The notes beneath the pieces are model-generated. The model was not told where the DNA came from. It saw only the letters and a program-made list of their open reading frames with translations, and did no database searches. From assembly GCA_900316035.1 (NCBI GenBank), contig ONBI01000008.1:1-43067 (forward strand): 43,067 bases of DNA. The letters run 5' to 3'. Source of the stretch: an uncultured Eubacteriales bacterium (GTDB lineage: Bacteria; Bacillota_I; Bacilli_A; RFN20; CAG-288). Both the position numbers and the translations under genes were made by a program. This document shows, piece by piece, positions 26,574 to 35,097 of this stretch (the stretch's first letter is position 1; each line of letters starts with the position of its first letter).

Positions 26574-26612
26574 GGAAAATAGGTTAGAATAATAACGAAA
26601 GAGGAAAGCCAA

Positions 26613-27848
26613 ATGATTCAAAGAACAATATTAGAGCCATTAAAAGAAACGTGCCGTCACTTTCCTATTGTGTTATTGACGGGGCCACGTCAAATCGGAA
26701 AAAGCACTTTGCTCTATCATGGTTTTAAAGACTCCTTTTCCTATGTCTCTTTAGATGATCGGTTAGAGTGTGCTTCCGCTCGGAACGACCCAAGGTCCTT
26801 CTTGGAACTCCATCCTTATCCTCTGATCATCGATGAGGTGCAGAAAGCACCGGAACTCTTTCCGGAACTAGAACGTATCGTCAACGAATCGAGACGGAAG
26901 AGAGGAAACAAAGAATCGAACGGAATGTATATTCTTTCCGGCTCTCAGAAGACAAAGTTATTGGATCAGGCAACCGAATCTCTTTCCGGAAGAGTCGCAA
27001 TTCTAGATATGGAGAATCTCTCTTATGATGAGATTCTTTCGCGGGAATGTCTTCCTTTCCATGTGGATCCGATCGTATTAGGTAAAAGAGTAAGTGGAAA
27101 ACCATCCGAGGAAGAGGAGATCTTCTCTTTGATCTATAGAGGTTTCTTCCCTGGTCTGTACGATGATCCTCAGATGGACAGCAAGCGTTTTTATTCCAGT
27201 TACATCACAACCTATTTTGAAAAGGATCTAAGAGAAGAGTTGGCTTTAGAAAAAGAAAATGAATTCCTGATGTATCTGAAGCTATTAGCTAGCAATACGG
27301 GGCAGGAATTCATCTACGATAACTATGCTAAGAAAGTCGGTGTCTCCGTCAATACCATCAAAAGCTGGACCGCAGCTTTACTACGTACTGGTATTATCTA
27401 TTTTGTAGAGCCGTATCATGAAGACTCTATCTCAAAAAGAGTCGTCAAGCGTCCGAAGATGTATTTCTTCGATACAGGACTAGCAGCTTATCTCTGCGGG
27501 ATGGAATCTCCTTCCGTATTGCAGAGAAGTGTGTTACGAGGTTCTTTCTTTGAAACTTTTGTTTTCAATGAAATCCGGAAGAGCTATCTCAGCAACGGTA
27601 TCGAGAAGAATCTTTATTATTACCGCGATAACGATCAGAACGAGGTCGACCTCGTTCTGATTGACGAGGGAAAGATGTCCTTGATCGAAATCAAAGCAGG
27701 GCAGGAATTTGATGTTTCGGATGTCAAAGCTTTCCAGAAATTAGAGAAGACAAGACTCAATAAAGGAAAGAATGCCATCGTCTGTTCCGCTCCGAAGATA
27801 TCGGTCCTAAACGATGGCACTTATCTAATTCCGGCTACGACGATTTAA
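26613..27848 (+). CDS. AAA_14/DUF4143 ATPase (first copy)
   Basis: A 411-residue protein of the bacterial AAA_14 plus DUF4143 class. Walker A is GPRQIGKST (24-32) and Walker B LIIDEVQ (71-77); a sensor-like ILSGSQ follows. The C-terminal DUF4143 half includes a short helix-turn-helix-like stretch (YAKKVGVSVNTIKSW) and ends with a PD-(D/E)XK-like core, NEVDLVLID then LIEIKAG. These ATPases are widespread accessory genes of unproven role. GAGGAAA precedes the ATG. The gene stands alone, preceded by a long inverted repeat, and ends ten bases from a convergent LytTR regulator gene. Its sequence is only distantly related to the second copy at 40415-41737. Confidence 0.85.
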   Translation: MIQRTILEPLKETCRHFPIVLLTGPRQIGKSTLLYHGFKDSFSYVSLDDRLECASARNDPRSFLELHPYPLIIDEVQKAPELFPELERIVNESRRKRGNKESNGMYILSGSQKTKLLDQATESLSGRVAILDMENLSYDEILSRECLPFHVDPIVLGKRVSGKPSEEEEIFSLIYRGFFPGLYDDPQMDSKRFYSSYITTYFEKDLREELALEKENEFLMYLKLLASNTGQEFIYDNYAKKVGVSVNTIKSWTAALLRTGIIYFVEPYHEDSISKRVVKRPKMYFFDTGLAAYLCGMESPSVLQRSVLRGSFFETFVFNEIRKSYLSNGIEKNLYYYRDNDQNEVDLVLIDEGKMSLIEIKAGQEFDVSDVKAFQKLEKTRLNKGKNAIVCSAPKISVLNDGTYLIPATTI

Positions 27849-27858
27849 CAGGAATCTA

Positions 27859-28587
27859 CTAGATCATGGTTCCTTTGGTCATCTGCATGTACTTGGTGAG
27901 AATCTCTTCCCGGTTCTGACGGGAGAGAGGAATCTTGGTTCCGTCTTTGAGAGTGACATCATTGGTGGAGAATTTATAGATATAAGCGGTGTTGACGAGG
28001 AATCCTTTATGGACTCGTAAGAATCCATAGGGGCTTAATTCCTGCTCTAGATCCGAGATCAGGGTTCTTACTTCGATGGTCTCTTTTTTATCTTTCATGT
28101 GGATCGACTGATAGTTATGGGCTCCTTCGATATACATCATATCGTCTAAGGAGAGAAGAACGGTCTCTCCATGGCTTTTGACTTGGAGAGTCCGTTTTAC
28201 ACTTTTCGAAGGAAGGATATCTTCGTAGAAGTGTTTGAGCATGCTCTGGGTATCCTGAAGGAAGTTGGTCTTGCGGATAAAACCAATCGGGTTATAAGCA
28301 AAGCAGGAAAAGACATTGGTTTCATTGGAGGAGATGAAAATAAGAGGGACATCTTTATCGATGGCACGGATTCTTTTCCCGAGTTCGATCCCATCGATCG
28401 GTTGCATGATGATATCGGAGCAGATGAGGTCATATCTCGTATCTTTCATGGTATCGAGAAAGATTTCCGGATTGCGGAAGGTTTTGATATCGGCTTCGTC
28501 ATGGACGAGATGGAAAAAGGCCTGGAAAGCGCCTTTGGCGATTTCTAAGCTGGCTTCTTCGTCATCGATCATCGCTATCTGAAGCAT
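27859..28587 (-). CDS. LytTR-family response regulator
   Basis: A 242-residue regulator: receiver domain (about 1-125) with acidic pair Asp8-Asp9, phosphoacceptor Asp58 in LICSDIIM, the Ser/Thr of ISSNE and Lys in FIRK; then a LytTR DNA-binding domain (about 135-238) with VLLSLDDMMYIEG, FLRVHKGFLVN and the closing IPLSRQNREEIL. Such regulators bind paired boxes about 21 bp apart. AAGGAG lies nine bases before the ATG, and the first 26 bases overlap the end of the kinase gene, so both proteins are made from one transcript. The nearest plausible target is the GH3 promoter with 21-bp repeats at 26320-26382. Confidence 0.92.
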   Translation of the reverse strand: MLQIAMIDDEEASLEIAKGAFQAFFHLVHDEADIKTFRNPEIFLDTMKDTRYDLICSDIIMQPIDGIELGKRIRAIDKDVPLIFISSNETNVFSCFAYNPIGFIRKTNFLQDTQSMLKHFYEDILPSKSVKRTLQVKSHGETVLLSLDDMMYIEGAHNYQSIHMKDKKETIEVRTLISDLEQELSPYGFLRVHKGFLVNTAYIYKFSTNDVTLKDGTKIPLSRQNREEILTKYMQMTKGTMI

Positions 28588-29923
28588 TCGCCTTTTCTCC
28601 TTTGCTATCCATATCCATCATGATATCCGTTTCAAACATCCCGTCTTTGATTTCCATGTTGAGAAAACCGTTGTAGTTTTCGACGATGGAACGGATGATC
28701 TTGAGTCCGTATCCGTGTCCTTGACTCTCTTTGGTGGTTTTGAGGTTGATCTCTTTCCTGTTGGTAGGATTGGTGATTGAAATTCTCAGATATCCGCCTT
28801 TGGTATAGATCTGGATATCGACGCTTCCTCCGTTCTTTTCTCTTTCGATCGCTTCTAAGGCGTTATCGATGAGGTTGGTGAGCAAGGAACAGAGATCCGT
28901 CTCTTTGAAAGGAAGTTCTTTCGGTACGGCGACAAAGTATTTCAGCTGGATTCCTTTGATACGTGCTTTCGAAAGTTCCAGATTCAAAATAGAGGAAAGG
29001 ATTCTATTCCCACAATCGATGATATGGAAGTTTCCATAGCTTTCTTCGTTGACGGTGGAAACGTATTGATATGCTTCGTCGTACTTTTTCTGTTCTAAAA
29101 GAGAAGCGATATAGGCGTAATGGTTCTTCATATCGTGTCGGGCGATAGAGGTCCGTTCAATCGATTCTTCGTTGAGTTTCAATGTTTCATAGGCGGCTTC
29201 GTTGAGTTTTGCCTGAGCCTGTAAATCTAACAACTTCTTTTGATTTTTAGAGGTTGCATAGAGTCCTAAGTAGATTCCTATCTCGGTAATCAAGAAAGAG
29301 ATCAGGACAACCAAGATAAAAGTTCGGAGATAAGCACTATCGGTTTCGATGGAACTGGAGAGGAAAGTGATGACAAAGAGAGCGAGGAAGACAGCTAGGG
29401 AAAGTATAAAGTAGGATTTTTCTTCTTCGGAATAACGGTTGATGTTGTAGTAACCTACCAAGGCTCCGGCGATAGGCATCAGTAAAGAAGGTAAGAAACG
29501 ATAGAAGGTAGCAAGAGGAGAAGGAATACTAAAGGAGAGCATATTGACCTGATGGGTGATCTCCGTAACGACGTAAGCACTAGAAACATATAAGAAGACT
29601 TTTAGTAATTTGTTCTGCCATTTGGAATGACCGGAAAGGGCAATGAAGACAACACCGGGGATGATGATAGAGAATACAACTAAGGTCGGAGTAAAAGCAA
29701 AGCTAGTGGGGTTATCAAAAGAATTGGAGAGCATACATAAAAGTAGCATAGAAGCAAAAAGAACGACGATCCAGAGAAGCTGAAAAAGGATATGTTTTTT
29801 TTGGAGATGAAGATGGCCGACAGATAAAACAGCGTCGAGCGCCGCACAGAAAAGCTGGAAGATAAAAGGAGCCGTGATGAAGATAGTGAAGAATTCTTTC
29901 AGGTGGTTAAGCCATGCTTCCAT
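28562..29923 (-). CDS. AgrC-like sensor histidine kinase (GHKL)
   Basis: A 453-residue membrane kinase. About six or seven helices (12-34, 46-66, 78-97, 108-125, 145-162, 170-190, 200-222) form the sensor; a short coiled coil leads to the phosphoacceptor motif ARHDMKNH (His263). The ATPase domain has an N-box LIDNALEAIE, and GHGYGLKII as G-box. This is the AgrC/NatK class with no large extracellular domain, which often senses peptides or membrane-embedded ligands. GGAGG lies nine bases before the ATG, and an extended minus-10 (TGCTATACT, 29969-29961 on the minus strand) precedes it. It forms an operon with the LytTR regulator. Confidence 0.9.
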   Translation of the reverse strand: MEAWLNHLKEFFTIFITAPFIFQLFCAALDAVLSVGHLHLQKKHILFQLLWIVVLFASMLLLCMLSNSFDNPTSFAFTPTLVVFSIIIPGVVFIALSGHSKWQNKLLKVFLYVSSAYVVTEITHQVNMLSFSIPSPLATFYRFLPSLLMPIAGALVGYYNINRYSEEEKSYFILSLAVFLALFVITFLSSSIETDSAYLRTFILVVLISFLITEIGIYLGLYATSKNQKKLLDLQAQAKLNEAAYETLKLNEESIERTSIARHDMKNHYAYIASLLEQKKYDEAYQYVSTVNEESYGNFHIIDCGNRILSSILNLELSKARIKGIQLKYFVAVPKELPFKETDLCSLLTNLIDNALEAIEREKNGGSVDIQIYTKGGYLRISITNPTNRKEINLKTTKESQGHGYGLKIIRSIVENYNGFLNMEIKDGMFETDIMMDMDSKGEKANASDSDDR

Positions 29924-29960
29924 AAGCCTTTTCCTCCAAAGACTCGCCTACGTGAATCTA

Positions 29961-29969
29961 AGTATAGCA
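29961..29969 (-). promoter_or_regulatory. Extended minus-10 of the kinase/regulator operon
   Basis: TG-C-TATACT on the minus strand, about 38 bases before the kinase ATG. No good minus-35 is seen, as is usual for extended minus-10 promoters. Confidence 0.5.
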
Positions 29970-30104
29970 CAGAGAAGAAAGCCCTTTATAGAAGGGATAG
30001 AGGCGGAAAGCTACGTCTTTTCTTGAAAATTTCTTTTTTCTACTCTCTCGGGTTAACTTTGAGAAAGTTATTGCCACCATAAGGATAGCTGTCAGAATAT
30101 ACGC

Positions 30105-30139
30105 TTGTTTTCTCCACGAAATGCATTATAATTGCATTT
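30105..30139 (+). promoter_or_regulatory. Promoter with overlapping operator for the AbiE pair
   Basis: TTGTTT at 30105-30110, 16 bases, then TATAAT at 30127-30132. The minus-10 lies exactly in the centre of a perfect inverted repeat, AAATGCA (30119-30125) and TGCATTT (30133-30139). A repressor bound there would cover the promoter, in line with the known autoregulation of AbiE operons by AbiEi. Confidence 0.75.
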
Positions 30140-30153
30140 AAAGGAGAAAACAG

Positions 30154-30747
30154 ATGATCCAAACGATTTCCATGCTGAAGGAAAAATACGCGGATTATGC
30201 TAACCCGTTAGCCAAGATCAAAAGAGAAACCGACTGTGGTCATCTTATCCGCCTCACCAAAGGGCTCTATGAAACTGATCCTCATACAGAGCCTTATCTT
30301 TTGGCTTCTTCTTTGCTTTCTCCCTCTTATCTGAGTTTTGATTTTGCTCTATCGTATTACGGCCTTATTCCTGAGAGGGTCTTTTCTATCACTTCGGCTT
30401 CCTTGGGTGAAAGGAAACACAAGACCTATGTGAATTCTTTTGGCCGTTTTGAATTTGAAGATATCCCCAAAAAGGCCTTTTCGGAAGGTCTGACCTACCT
30501 TCAGAGAGGGGAGATCTGGGTAAAAATAGCAACGAAGGAAAAGGCCATCTGCGATTCTTTATACCACTGGCCGGTTGTCCATTCTGTCAAAGCATTGAAG
30601 GAATTGCTTTTTGAAGACAAGAGGATAGATCCCGATGAATTCTTCTCTTCGGATAAGAAACTTCTGATCCGGTTAGCATCCCTGTACCATAAGACGAATC
30701 TGACTCTGTTCTTACGATATCTTGAAAAGGAGGATTTCCATGAATGA
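30154..30747 (+). CDS. abiEi: AbiEi-like antitoxin (type IV toxin-antitoxin)
   Basis: A 197-residue protein resembling the AbiEi antitoxin/transcriptional regulator. The N-terminus is a short winged-helix-like region (IRLTKGLYETDP), and the middle carries the typical YLSFDFALSYYGLIPERV, TSASLGERKHKTY and IATKEKAICDSLYHW segments. AbiEi neutralises the toxin without binding it and represses the operon through its N-terminal DNA-binding domain. AAGGAG lies seven bases before the ATG. The stop overlaps the toxin start by eight bases. The promoter contains a matching palindrome. Confidence 0.85.
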   Translation: MIQTISMLKEKYADYANPLAKIKRETDCGHLIRLTKGLYETDPHTEPYLLASSLLSPSYLSFDFALSYYGLIPERVFSITSASLGERKHKTYVNSFGRFEFEDIPKKAFSEGLTYLQRGEIWVKIATKEKAICDSLYHWPVVHSVKALKELLFEDKRIDPDEFFSSDKKLLIRLASLYHKTNLTLFLRYLEKEDFHE

Positions 30748-31600
30748 TCTTCTGAATACAATGCTTCAACGTTTTCATCCTAAGAATAATAAGGAACGGG
30801 AAAATGCCATCAAGGAAATCATTCAGGAAATTGCCTTATCCGGTCTATCACGGGGCGGTTTCTTTCAGGTAGCTGCCTTTTACGGAGGCTCTTGCCTCCG
30901 TCTTTTCTATGGCCTGAATCGTTTCAGCGAAGACTTGGACTTCGCATTGCTGAAGAAAGACGATTCCTTCTCCCTTCAACCGTATTTCCCGGCTTTAGAG
31001 AGAGCCTTTTCATCCTTTGGCTTATCTGTCCAAGTCGAGTCAAAGCCAGCCGATAAGGAAATCAGAACTGCTTTTATCAAAGGCAATACTCTGATGCTGA
31101 TGATGAATTTCTTTCCGGAGAGCGAAGAAGCACGGCATTTTGTTTCCAATCAAAAGATACGCGTAAAATTTGAGGTTGATACGGATAATCCCGAAGGAGG
31201 TGAAAGCGTCCTGCGTTACCGCTATCTTCCGACCCCTTATGAAGTTCGTGTTTTCGATGAACCGACGCTTTTTGCGGGTAAAATTCACGCCATTCTCTTC
31301 CGAGAATATCAGAACCGTGTCAAAGGAAGAGATTATTACGATTACTTGTTCTATATAGGAAAAGGAAGTCATCTCAATCTGAAGTATTTAGAAAACAAAT
31401 TGAAGAACTCAGGAAAAATCGATTCAGATACCACCTGCACCATCGAAATGGTGCAAGACATGCTTCAGAAAAAGTTTGTTTCAACAGATTATGAATCCGC
31501 AAAGGAAGATGTCCGCGGTTTCATCCAAGACGAAGAGGGGTTATCTCTCTGGAGTCCAGCGCTATTCTTGAGCACCTTAGATTCTCTGAAAGCTTGCTGA
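30740..31600 (+). CDS. abiEii: AbiEii-like nucleotidyltransferase toxin
   Basis: A 286-residue toxin of the AbiEii class (DNA polymerase beta-like nucleotidyltransferase), which blocks growth, in characterised members by modifying tRNA. The signature FYGGSCLRLFYGLNRFSEDL (48-67) with D65 and D67 of SEDLDFAL gives the GS...DxD catalytic core; PTLFAGKIHAIL and VKGRDYYDYLFY (about 188-200) are also typical. The true start is the ATG at 30740 after AAGGAGG (30727-30733), not the TTG at 30722. It overlaps AbiEi by eight bases. All core residues appear intact. Confidence 0.9.
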   Translation: MNDLLNTMLQRFHPKNNKERENAIKEIIQEIALSGLSRGGFFQVAAFYGGSCLRLFYGLNRFSEDLDFALLKKDDSFSLQPYFPALERAFSSFGLSVQVESKPADKEIRTAFIKGNTLMLMMNFFPESEEARHFVSNQKIRVKFEVDTDNPEGGESVLRYRYLPTPYEVRVFDEPTLFAGKIHAILFREYQNRVKGRDYYDYLFYIGKGSHLNLKYLENKLKNSGKIDSDTTCTIEMVQDMLQKKFVSTDYESAKEDVRGFIQDEEGLSLWSPALFLSTLDSLKAC

Positions 31601-31667
31601 TAAGAATCAACCTAAAAGAGGTATTTATTTTTAGCTTTGTTTCCGTTTTACCAATTTAAAAAAGCTG

Positions 31668-31698
31668 CTAAAAATTTTTTAATTCTCAGCAGCTTTTT
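31668..31698. terminator. Bidirectional terminator between AbiEii and module B
   Basis: AAAAAAGCTGCT pairs with AGCAGCTTTTT around an A/T-rich loop; runs of A and T on either side allow termination in both directions between convergent genes. Confidence 0.8.
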
Positions 31699-31717
31699 CG
31701 ATGTGGAAGAAAAGAAT

Positions 31718-32164
31718 TTACTTTTCCGACTCAGTCTGTTTAAAGAAGAGAGCGACGATAGCTGTTACAGTGCCTACGAAGATGAGAACAAAAAAGGTGA
31801 AGTAGACAGCGAAGCTTCCGCCGAACCAGTTGACGCCGGTGATTTTATCGGCGATCGGATAGGCGACCAGTTCTAACTGTCTTCCTAAAGCAACACCATA
31901 ACAGACTGCGGAAACAACTGGAAGGAAACATTCTGCTTTTTCCGACTTATAGAAGAGGGTAGAGATAGTAACTAAGGATCCGATCAGCATCATCAGGAAA
32001 GGAAGAAGAGGAGAATCGTTATTGACCTTCATGGATCCGCCTTTGACGCAAAGGTAGAGGATAGAAAGAAGAAGAAAGTAAAGAGCACATCCTAAGCTCA
32101 GATATCCCCCTAAGGTTCTTTTTCTGAAGAGAATATCGTGCAGGTAATTGTTTGTTTTTTCCAT
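31718..32164 (-). CDS. Small four-helix membrane protein, partner of GH3 (module B)
   Basis: A 148-residue membrane protein with four helices (about 17-38, 51-71, 80-100, 117-140) and the charged end KQTESEK. Its first helix, with the pattern R-T-L-G-G-Y-L-S-L, aligns with the 20228-20686 protein (R-T-V-G-F-Y-L-S-L), and the last helices also match, so the two are paralogues. AAGGAG lies eight bases before the ATG, and the gene begins 12 bases after the GH3 stop. In module A this gene precedes the GH3; here it follows it, so order changed while the partnership stayed. No catalytic motif is present. Confidence 0.78.
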   Translation of the reverse strand: MEKTNNYLHDILFRKRTLGGYLSLGCALYFLLLSILYLCVKGGSMKVNNDSPLLPFLMMLIGSLVTISTLFYKSEKAECFLPVVSAVCYGVALGRQLELVAYPIADKITGVNWFGGSFAVYFTFFVLIFVGTVTAIVALFFKQTESEK

Positions 32165-32176
32165 ACTAATATCTCC

Positions 32177-35083
32177 TTACGCTTTCTTCTTTTCCTGAAC
32201 GAGAGCGACGATCATGAAGCTAAGGAAGACAAGCGAGACCAGTCCTACCGCTCCGTCGACACAGGGGATAGCGATCTGCCACCAAGGTGTCTTGACCTTA
32301 ACTTCCTGATCCGAGCTATTTCCGGCCAAGACAAAGTTATTGGTGAGCATGTAATAGTAGTGCTTAGCGATTTCTCTGGCTCTCTTCCAGAGATAGCCAT
32401 CTTTCTCTTTAACGAGATAGTTCTTCATATCGGTCGACCCTCTCGTCTCATCGTTGTTGAACTGATCGATACCGGCAGCGATGGATTCCTTGGTGTAGAG
32501 ATAATTGCTCGAACCTTTCGAGGAATCGGTCATCGCAACACCCTTGAATCCCCATTCGTTGCGGAGAACCTGGGTCATCAGGGCTTTCGACATGCTGGCA
32601 ACGGTCATACCGACACGGGCGTTAGAGGTCATGGTACCTAACGAGCCACCTTTCGTGAAGGATCCTTCGAAGGCCTTGAGAGTGATGTTGCGGAAGGTGC
32701 TTTCGGTCATGAAGGTGGAATAGCCGTTGCGGTTAGCTTCCTGGTCGTTGGCACAGAAGTGTTTGGTATAGGTCGTAAGACCTTTATCGTTACAGGCTTT
32801 CGTCATCTCGGCTCCGGCTAAGTAAGCGAGAACCGGTTCTTCGGAATAGTATTCGAAGTTTCTTCCGCCATAGACGCTTCGGTGCATGTTGCCACCGAGT
32901 CCGTAGACACCGCTTTGCCCCGATGCCATACCGTCTTCCGCCATGAATTTGCCTCTCGATTGATAGAGTTCGACATTGTAGGTAGAGGTAGCTAAGTTCT
33001 CCGAGACATGGGAGAAACCGGCATTGGCCTGGATGCCGTCCGGGCCATCGGCAGAGCTGATAGAAGGAATGCCTAAGCTTTCGATACCGGTCATACCGAA
33101 TTTTTCACCGGCGAGAGAAGCTAATTGGCTAGGAGTAAGTTGATCGATGAATTTATCCCATTTCTCATCGTCATCATAAGAAACACCGACTAATTCGGAA
33201 AGAAGCATCGGAGTATCGTATTTCTGGGAATATTTGAAGGAGGAGATTTCCGGAGCATCGGAAGGTTTGCTGTAGCTATGTCCGTCTAAGAGAGTCAGCA
33301 TCTCTTCCGTCGGGGTGATATCGGTGATACGGTCCGGATAGGTGTTCCAATCTTCTCTGGTCAGGTAAGTGACTTTGCCAGGGAGGAAGTGATTGATATC
33401 CATCTCTTCAAACTGATTGGAGACGATTTCACCGGTAGAAGGACTCTTAGCATAGGTCGTGTTATCTAAGGTAGCAAGGTTGACGGAGACGACTTTCTTA
33501 CTGTCTCCTTTGACGCTCTTTCCTTCGGGATCGGTTAATCCAGTAGCTCCTTTATAAGCTAACGCATTATTGAGAGCATCGTGAGCATCGTCACCGACCG
33601 CAAAGAGATAATCTCCCCGATCGAAGACATAGCAACCGGTCTTAGAAGTATCGGCACCATTTGTAGCCTTATCATCGTAAGTAGCAAAGAGATAATCATC
33701 GGCTTCGATAGTGACTTTCTGAGATTCTCCTTTTTTCAGTTCTTTGGTCTTGGTGAAACCGACCAACTGAATCGCGGATTTCTCTGTCTCTCCTTTCTGG
33801 TAAGGAAGGGAGACATAGAGTTCAACGACGTCTTTGCTGGTACCGGAATAATTGACTCCGTCTCTAGCGCCTAAGTTCGTGACATTGACAATAGCTTTGA
33901 CTTTCTTGTTTTCTCTATCCCAGGTGATTTCCTGGACTTCTTCCTTGAACTGGTTATAAGAAAGGCCATAGCCGAAAGGATAAACCATTTCATCGGCATA
34001 GTTCCAAGACGTTTCTCCGGCATAAACGCCTTTATTCGAAGTAGCATTATGAAGAGAAAGAACTTGATCATGGTATCTGGTTTCGTAGTAACGATAGCCG
34101 ACATAGATACCTTCGGCATAGACAAGATAATGGGATTTCTCTTCTCCGGATACTCCATTAAAAGTGAAAGTGCCATAGTTACGGACTGCCGGAGCCGAGA
34201 GAGAAGAAGTCGCATAGGTATCGGCTAGTCTTCCGGAAGGATCTGCTTTACCGGCTAACAAAGAAGCGACACCATCAAATCCGGCATAGCCAGGATATCC
34301 AATCCAAAGACAGCTATCGACTCCTAAGGATTGAAGTTCTCCGACATCCATCGGAGCACCCGTGTTGAGAAGGACGATGATCTTCTTGAAACCTTTGTCT
34401 TTGGCAAGCTGGATGACGTCTTTTTCTTCCTGGTGAAGAGAGAGCATCGGAACTTCTTCATTATCGATCGGGTTCCCGTCGCTATCGGTGACAATCGGTT
34501 GACTGGTTTCTCCACCGGAGACATAGTCCTGCTGTTCTCCGCTATATCTTCCTAAGGTGATGATGGCAGCATCCTGATAAGAAGAGAAGGAATCGGTTAA
34601 AGTGCCGTCATAGAAGTCTTTGGTAACTTCTGCGATATTTCCTCTTCCCCTTTTTAAAGGAGAAGCTTTCAAGGCATCATAGACGGTTTCGTTGATGGAG
34701 TAACCTTGATCTTTTAAGGCATCGTGAAGGTTCCTTGCTTCGGCTTCCGTCGTAGCCGAACCTCCGGAAGCACCGCGGAAGATATTATCGGCAGAGGTTC
34801 TTCCTAAGAGGGTGACTTTGCTGGTAGTAGCTAACGGTAAAGCCCCGTGATCAAAGAGAAGGACACTTCCTTCTTCCTGGGTCTTAATTTCATTCTCTCT
34901 TTCGGCTTTCCGCATTTCTTCGACCGAAGAGTAGTCGCTATTCTTGGTGTTAGCTTCTCCGGTGATATGAAGGAAGACATTGATCTGGCCAGAGTTATCA
35001 AAAGCCAAAGAGGTAGCAAAGAGACAGAGGGAGAGAAACGTTGTAGAGATAGCAAACGCTCCTCGTGCTTTTCTGAAATTCAT
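32177..35083 (-). CDS. GH3 glycoside hydrolase, reversed domain order, helix at both ends (module B)
   Basis: A 968-residue paralogue of the 17350-20235 enzyme. Helix 8-28; short LHITGEANTK motif (38-47) shared with module A (LHITTSGSNT); sandwich domain with GSVLLFDHGALPL (72-84) and likely acid/base Glu183 in GRYSGEQQD; DPSGRLADTY (281-290); GIYVGYRYYETRYHD (325-339); YPFGYGLSYNQF; Fn3-like domain (about 380-500); barrel (about 640-915) with ADGPDGIQ, TKHFCANDQEANRNG (773-787) and nucleophile Asp853 in GVAMTDSSKG; KTPWW (931-935) and the last helix 937-961. The nucleophile region (TDSS) differs from the usual SDW, and from module A (TDMG), so specificity may differ. GGAGG precedes the ATG; it starts 14 bases after the lipoprotein stop. 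Confidence 0.85.
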   Translation of the reverse strand: MNFRKARGAFAISTTFLSLCLFATSLAFDNSGQINVFLHITGEANTKNSDYSSVEEMRKAERENEIKTQEEGSVLLFDHGALPLATTSKVTLLGRTSADNIFRGASGGSATTEAEARNLHDALKDQGYSINETVYDALKASPLKRGRGNIAEVTKDFYDGTLTDSFSSYQDAAIITLGRYSGEQQDYVSGGETSQPIVTDSDGNPIDNEEVPMLSLHQEEKDVIQLAKDKGFKKIIVLLNTGAPMDVGELQSLGVDSCLWIGYPGYAGFDGVASLLAGKADPSGRLADTYATSSLSAPAVRNYGTFTFNGVSGEEKSHYLVYAEGIYVGYRYYETRYHDQVLSLHNATSNKGVYAGETSWNYADEMVYPFGYGLSYNQFKEEVQEITWDRENKKVKAIVNVTNLGARDGVNYSGTSKDVVELYVSLPYQKGETEKSAIQLVGFTKTKELKKGESQKVTIEADDYLFATYDDKATNGADTSKTGCYVFDRGDYLFAVGDDAHDALNNALAYKGATGLTDPEGKSVKGDSKKVVSVNLATLDNTTYAKSPSTGEIVSNQFEEMDINHFLPGKVTYLTREDWNTYPDRITDITPTEEMLTLLDGHSYSKPSDAPEISSFKYSQKYDTPMLLSELVGVSYDDDEKWDKFIDQLTPSQLASLAGEKFGMTGIESLGIPSISSADGPDGIQANAGFSHVSENLATSTYNVELYQSRGKFMAEDGMASGQSGVYGLGGNMHRSVYGGRNFEYYSEEPVLAYLAGAEMTKACNDKGLTTYTKHFCANDQEANRNGYSTFMTESTFRNITLKAFEGSFTKGGSLGTMTSNARVGMTVASMSKALMTQVLRNEWGFKGVAMTDSSKGSSNYLYTKESIAAGIDQFNNDETRGSTDMKNYLVKEKDGYLWKRAREIAKHYYYMLTNNFVLAGNSSDQEVKVKTPWWQIAIPCVDGAVGLVSLVFLSFMIVALVQEKKKA

Positions 35084-35097
35084 AGACTACCTCCGGA

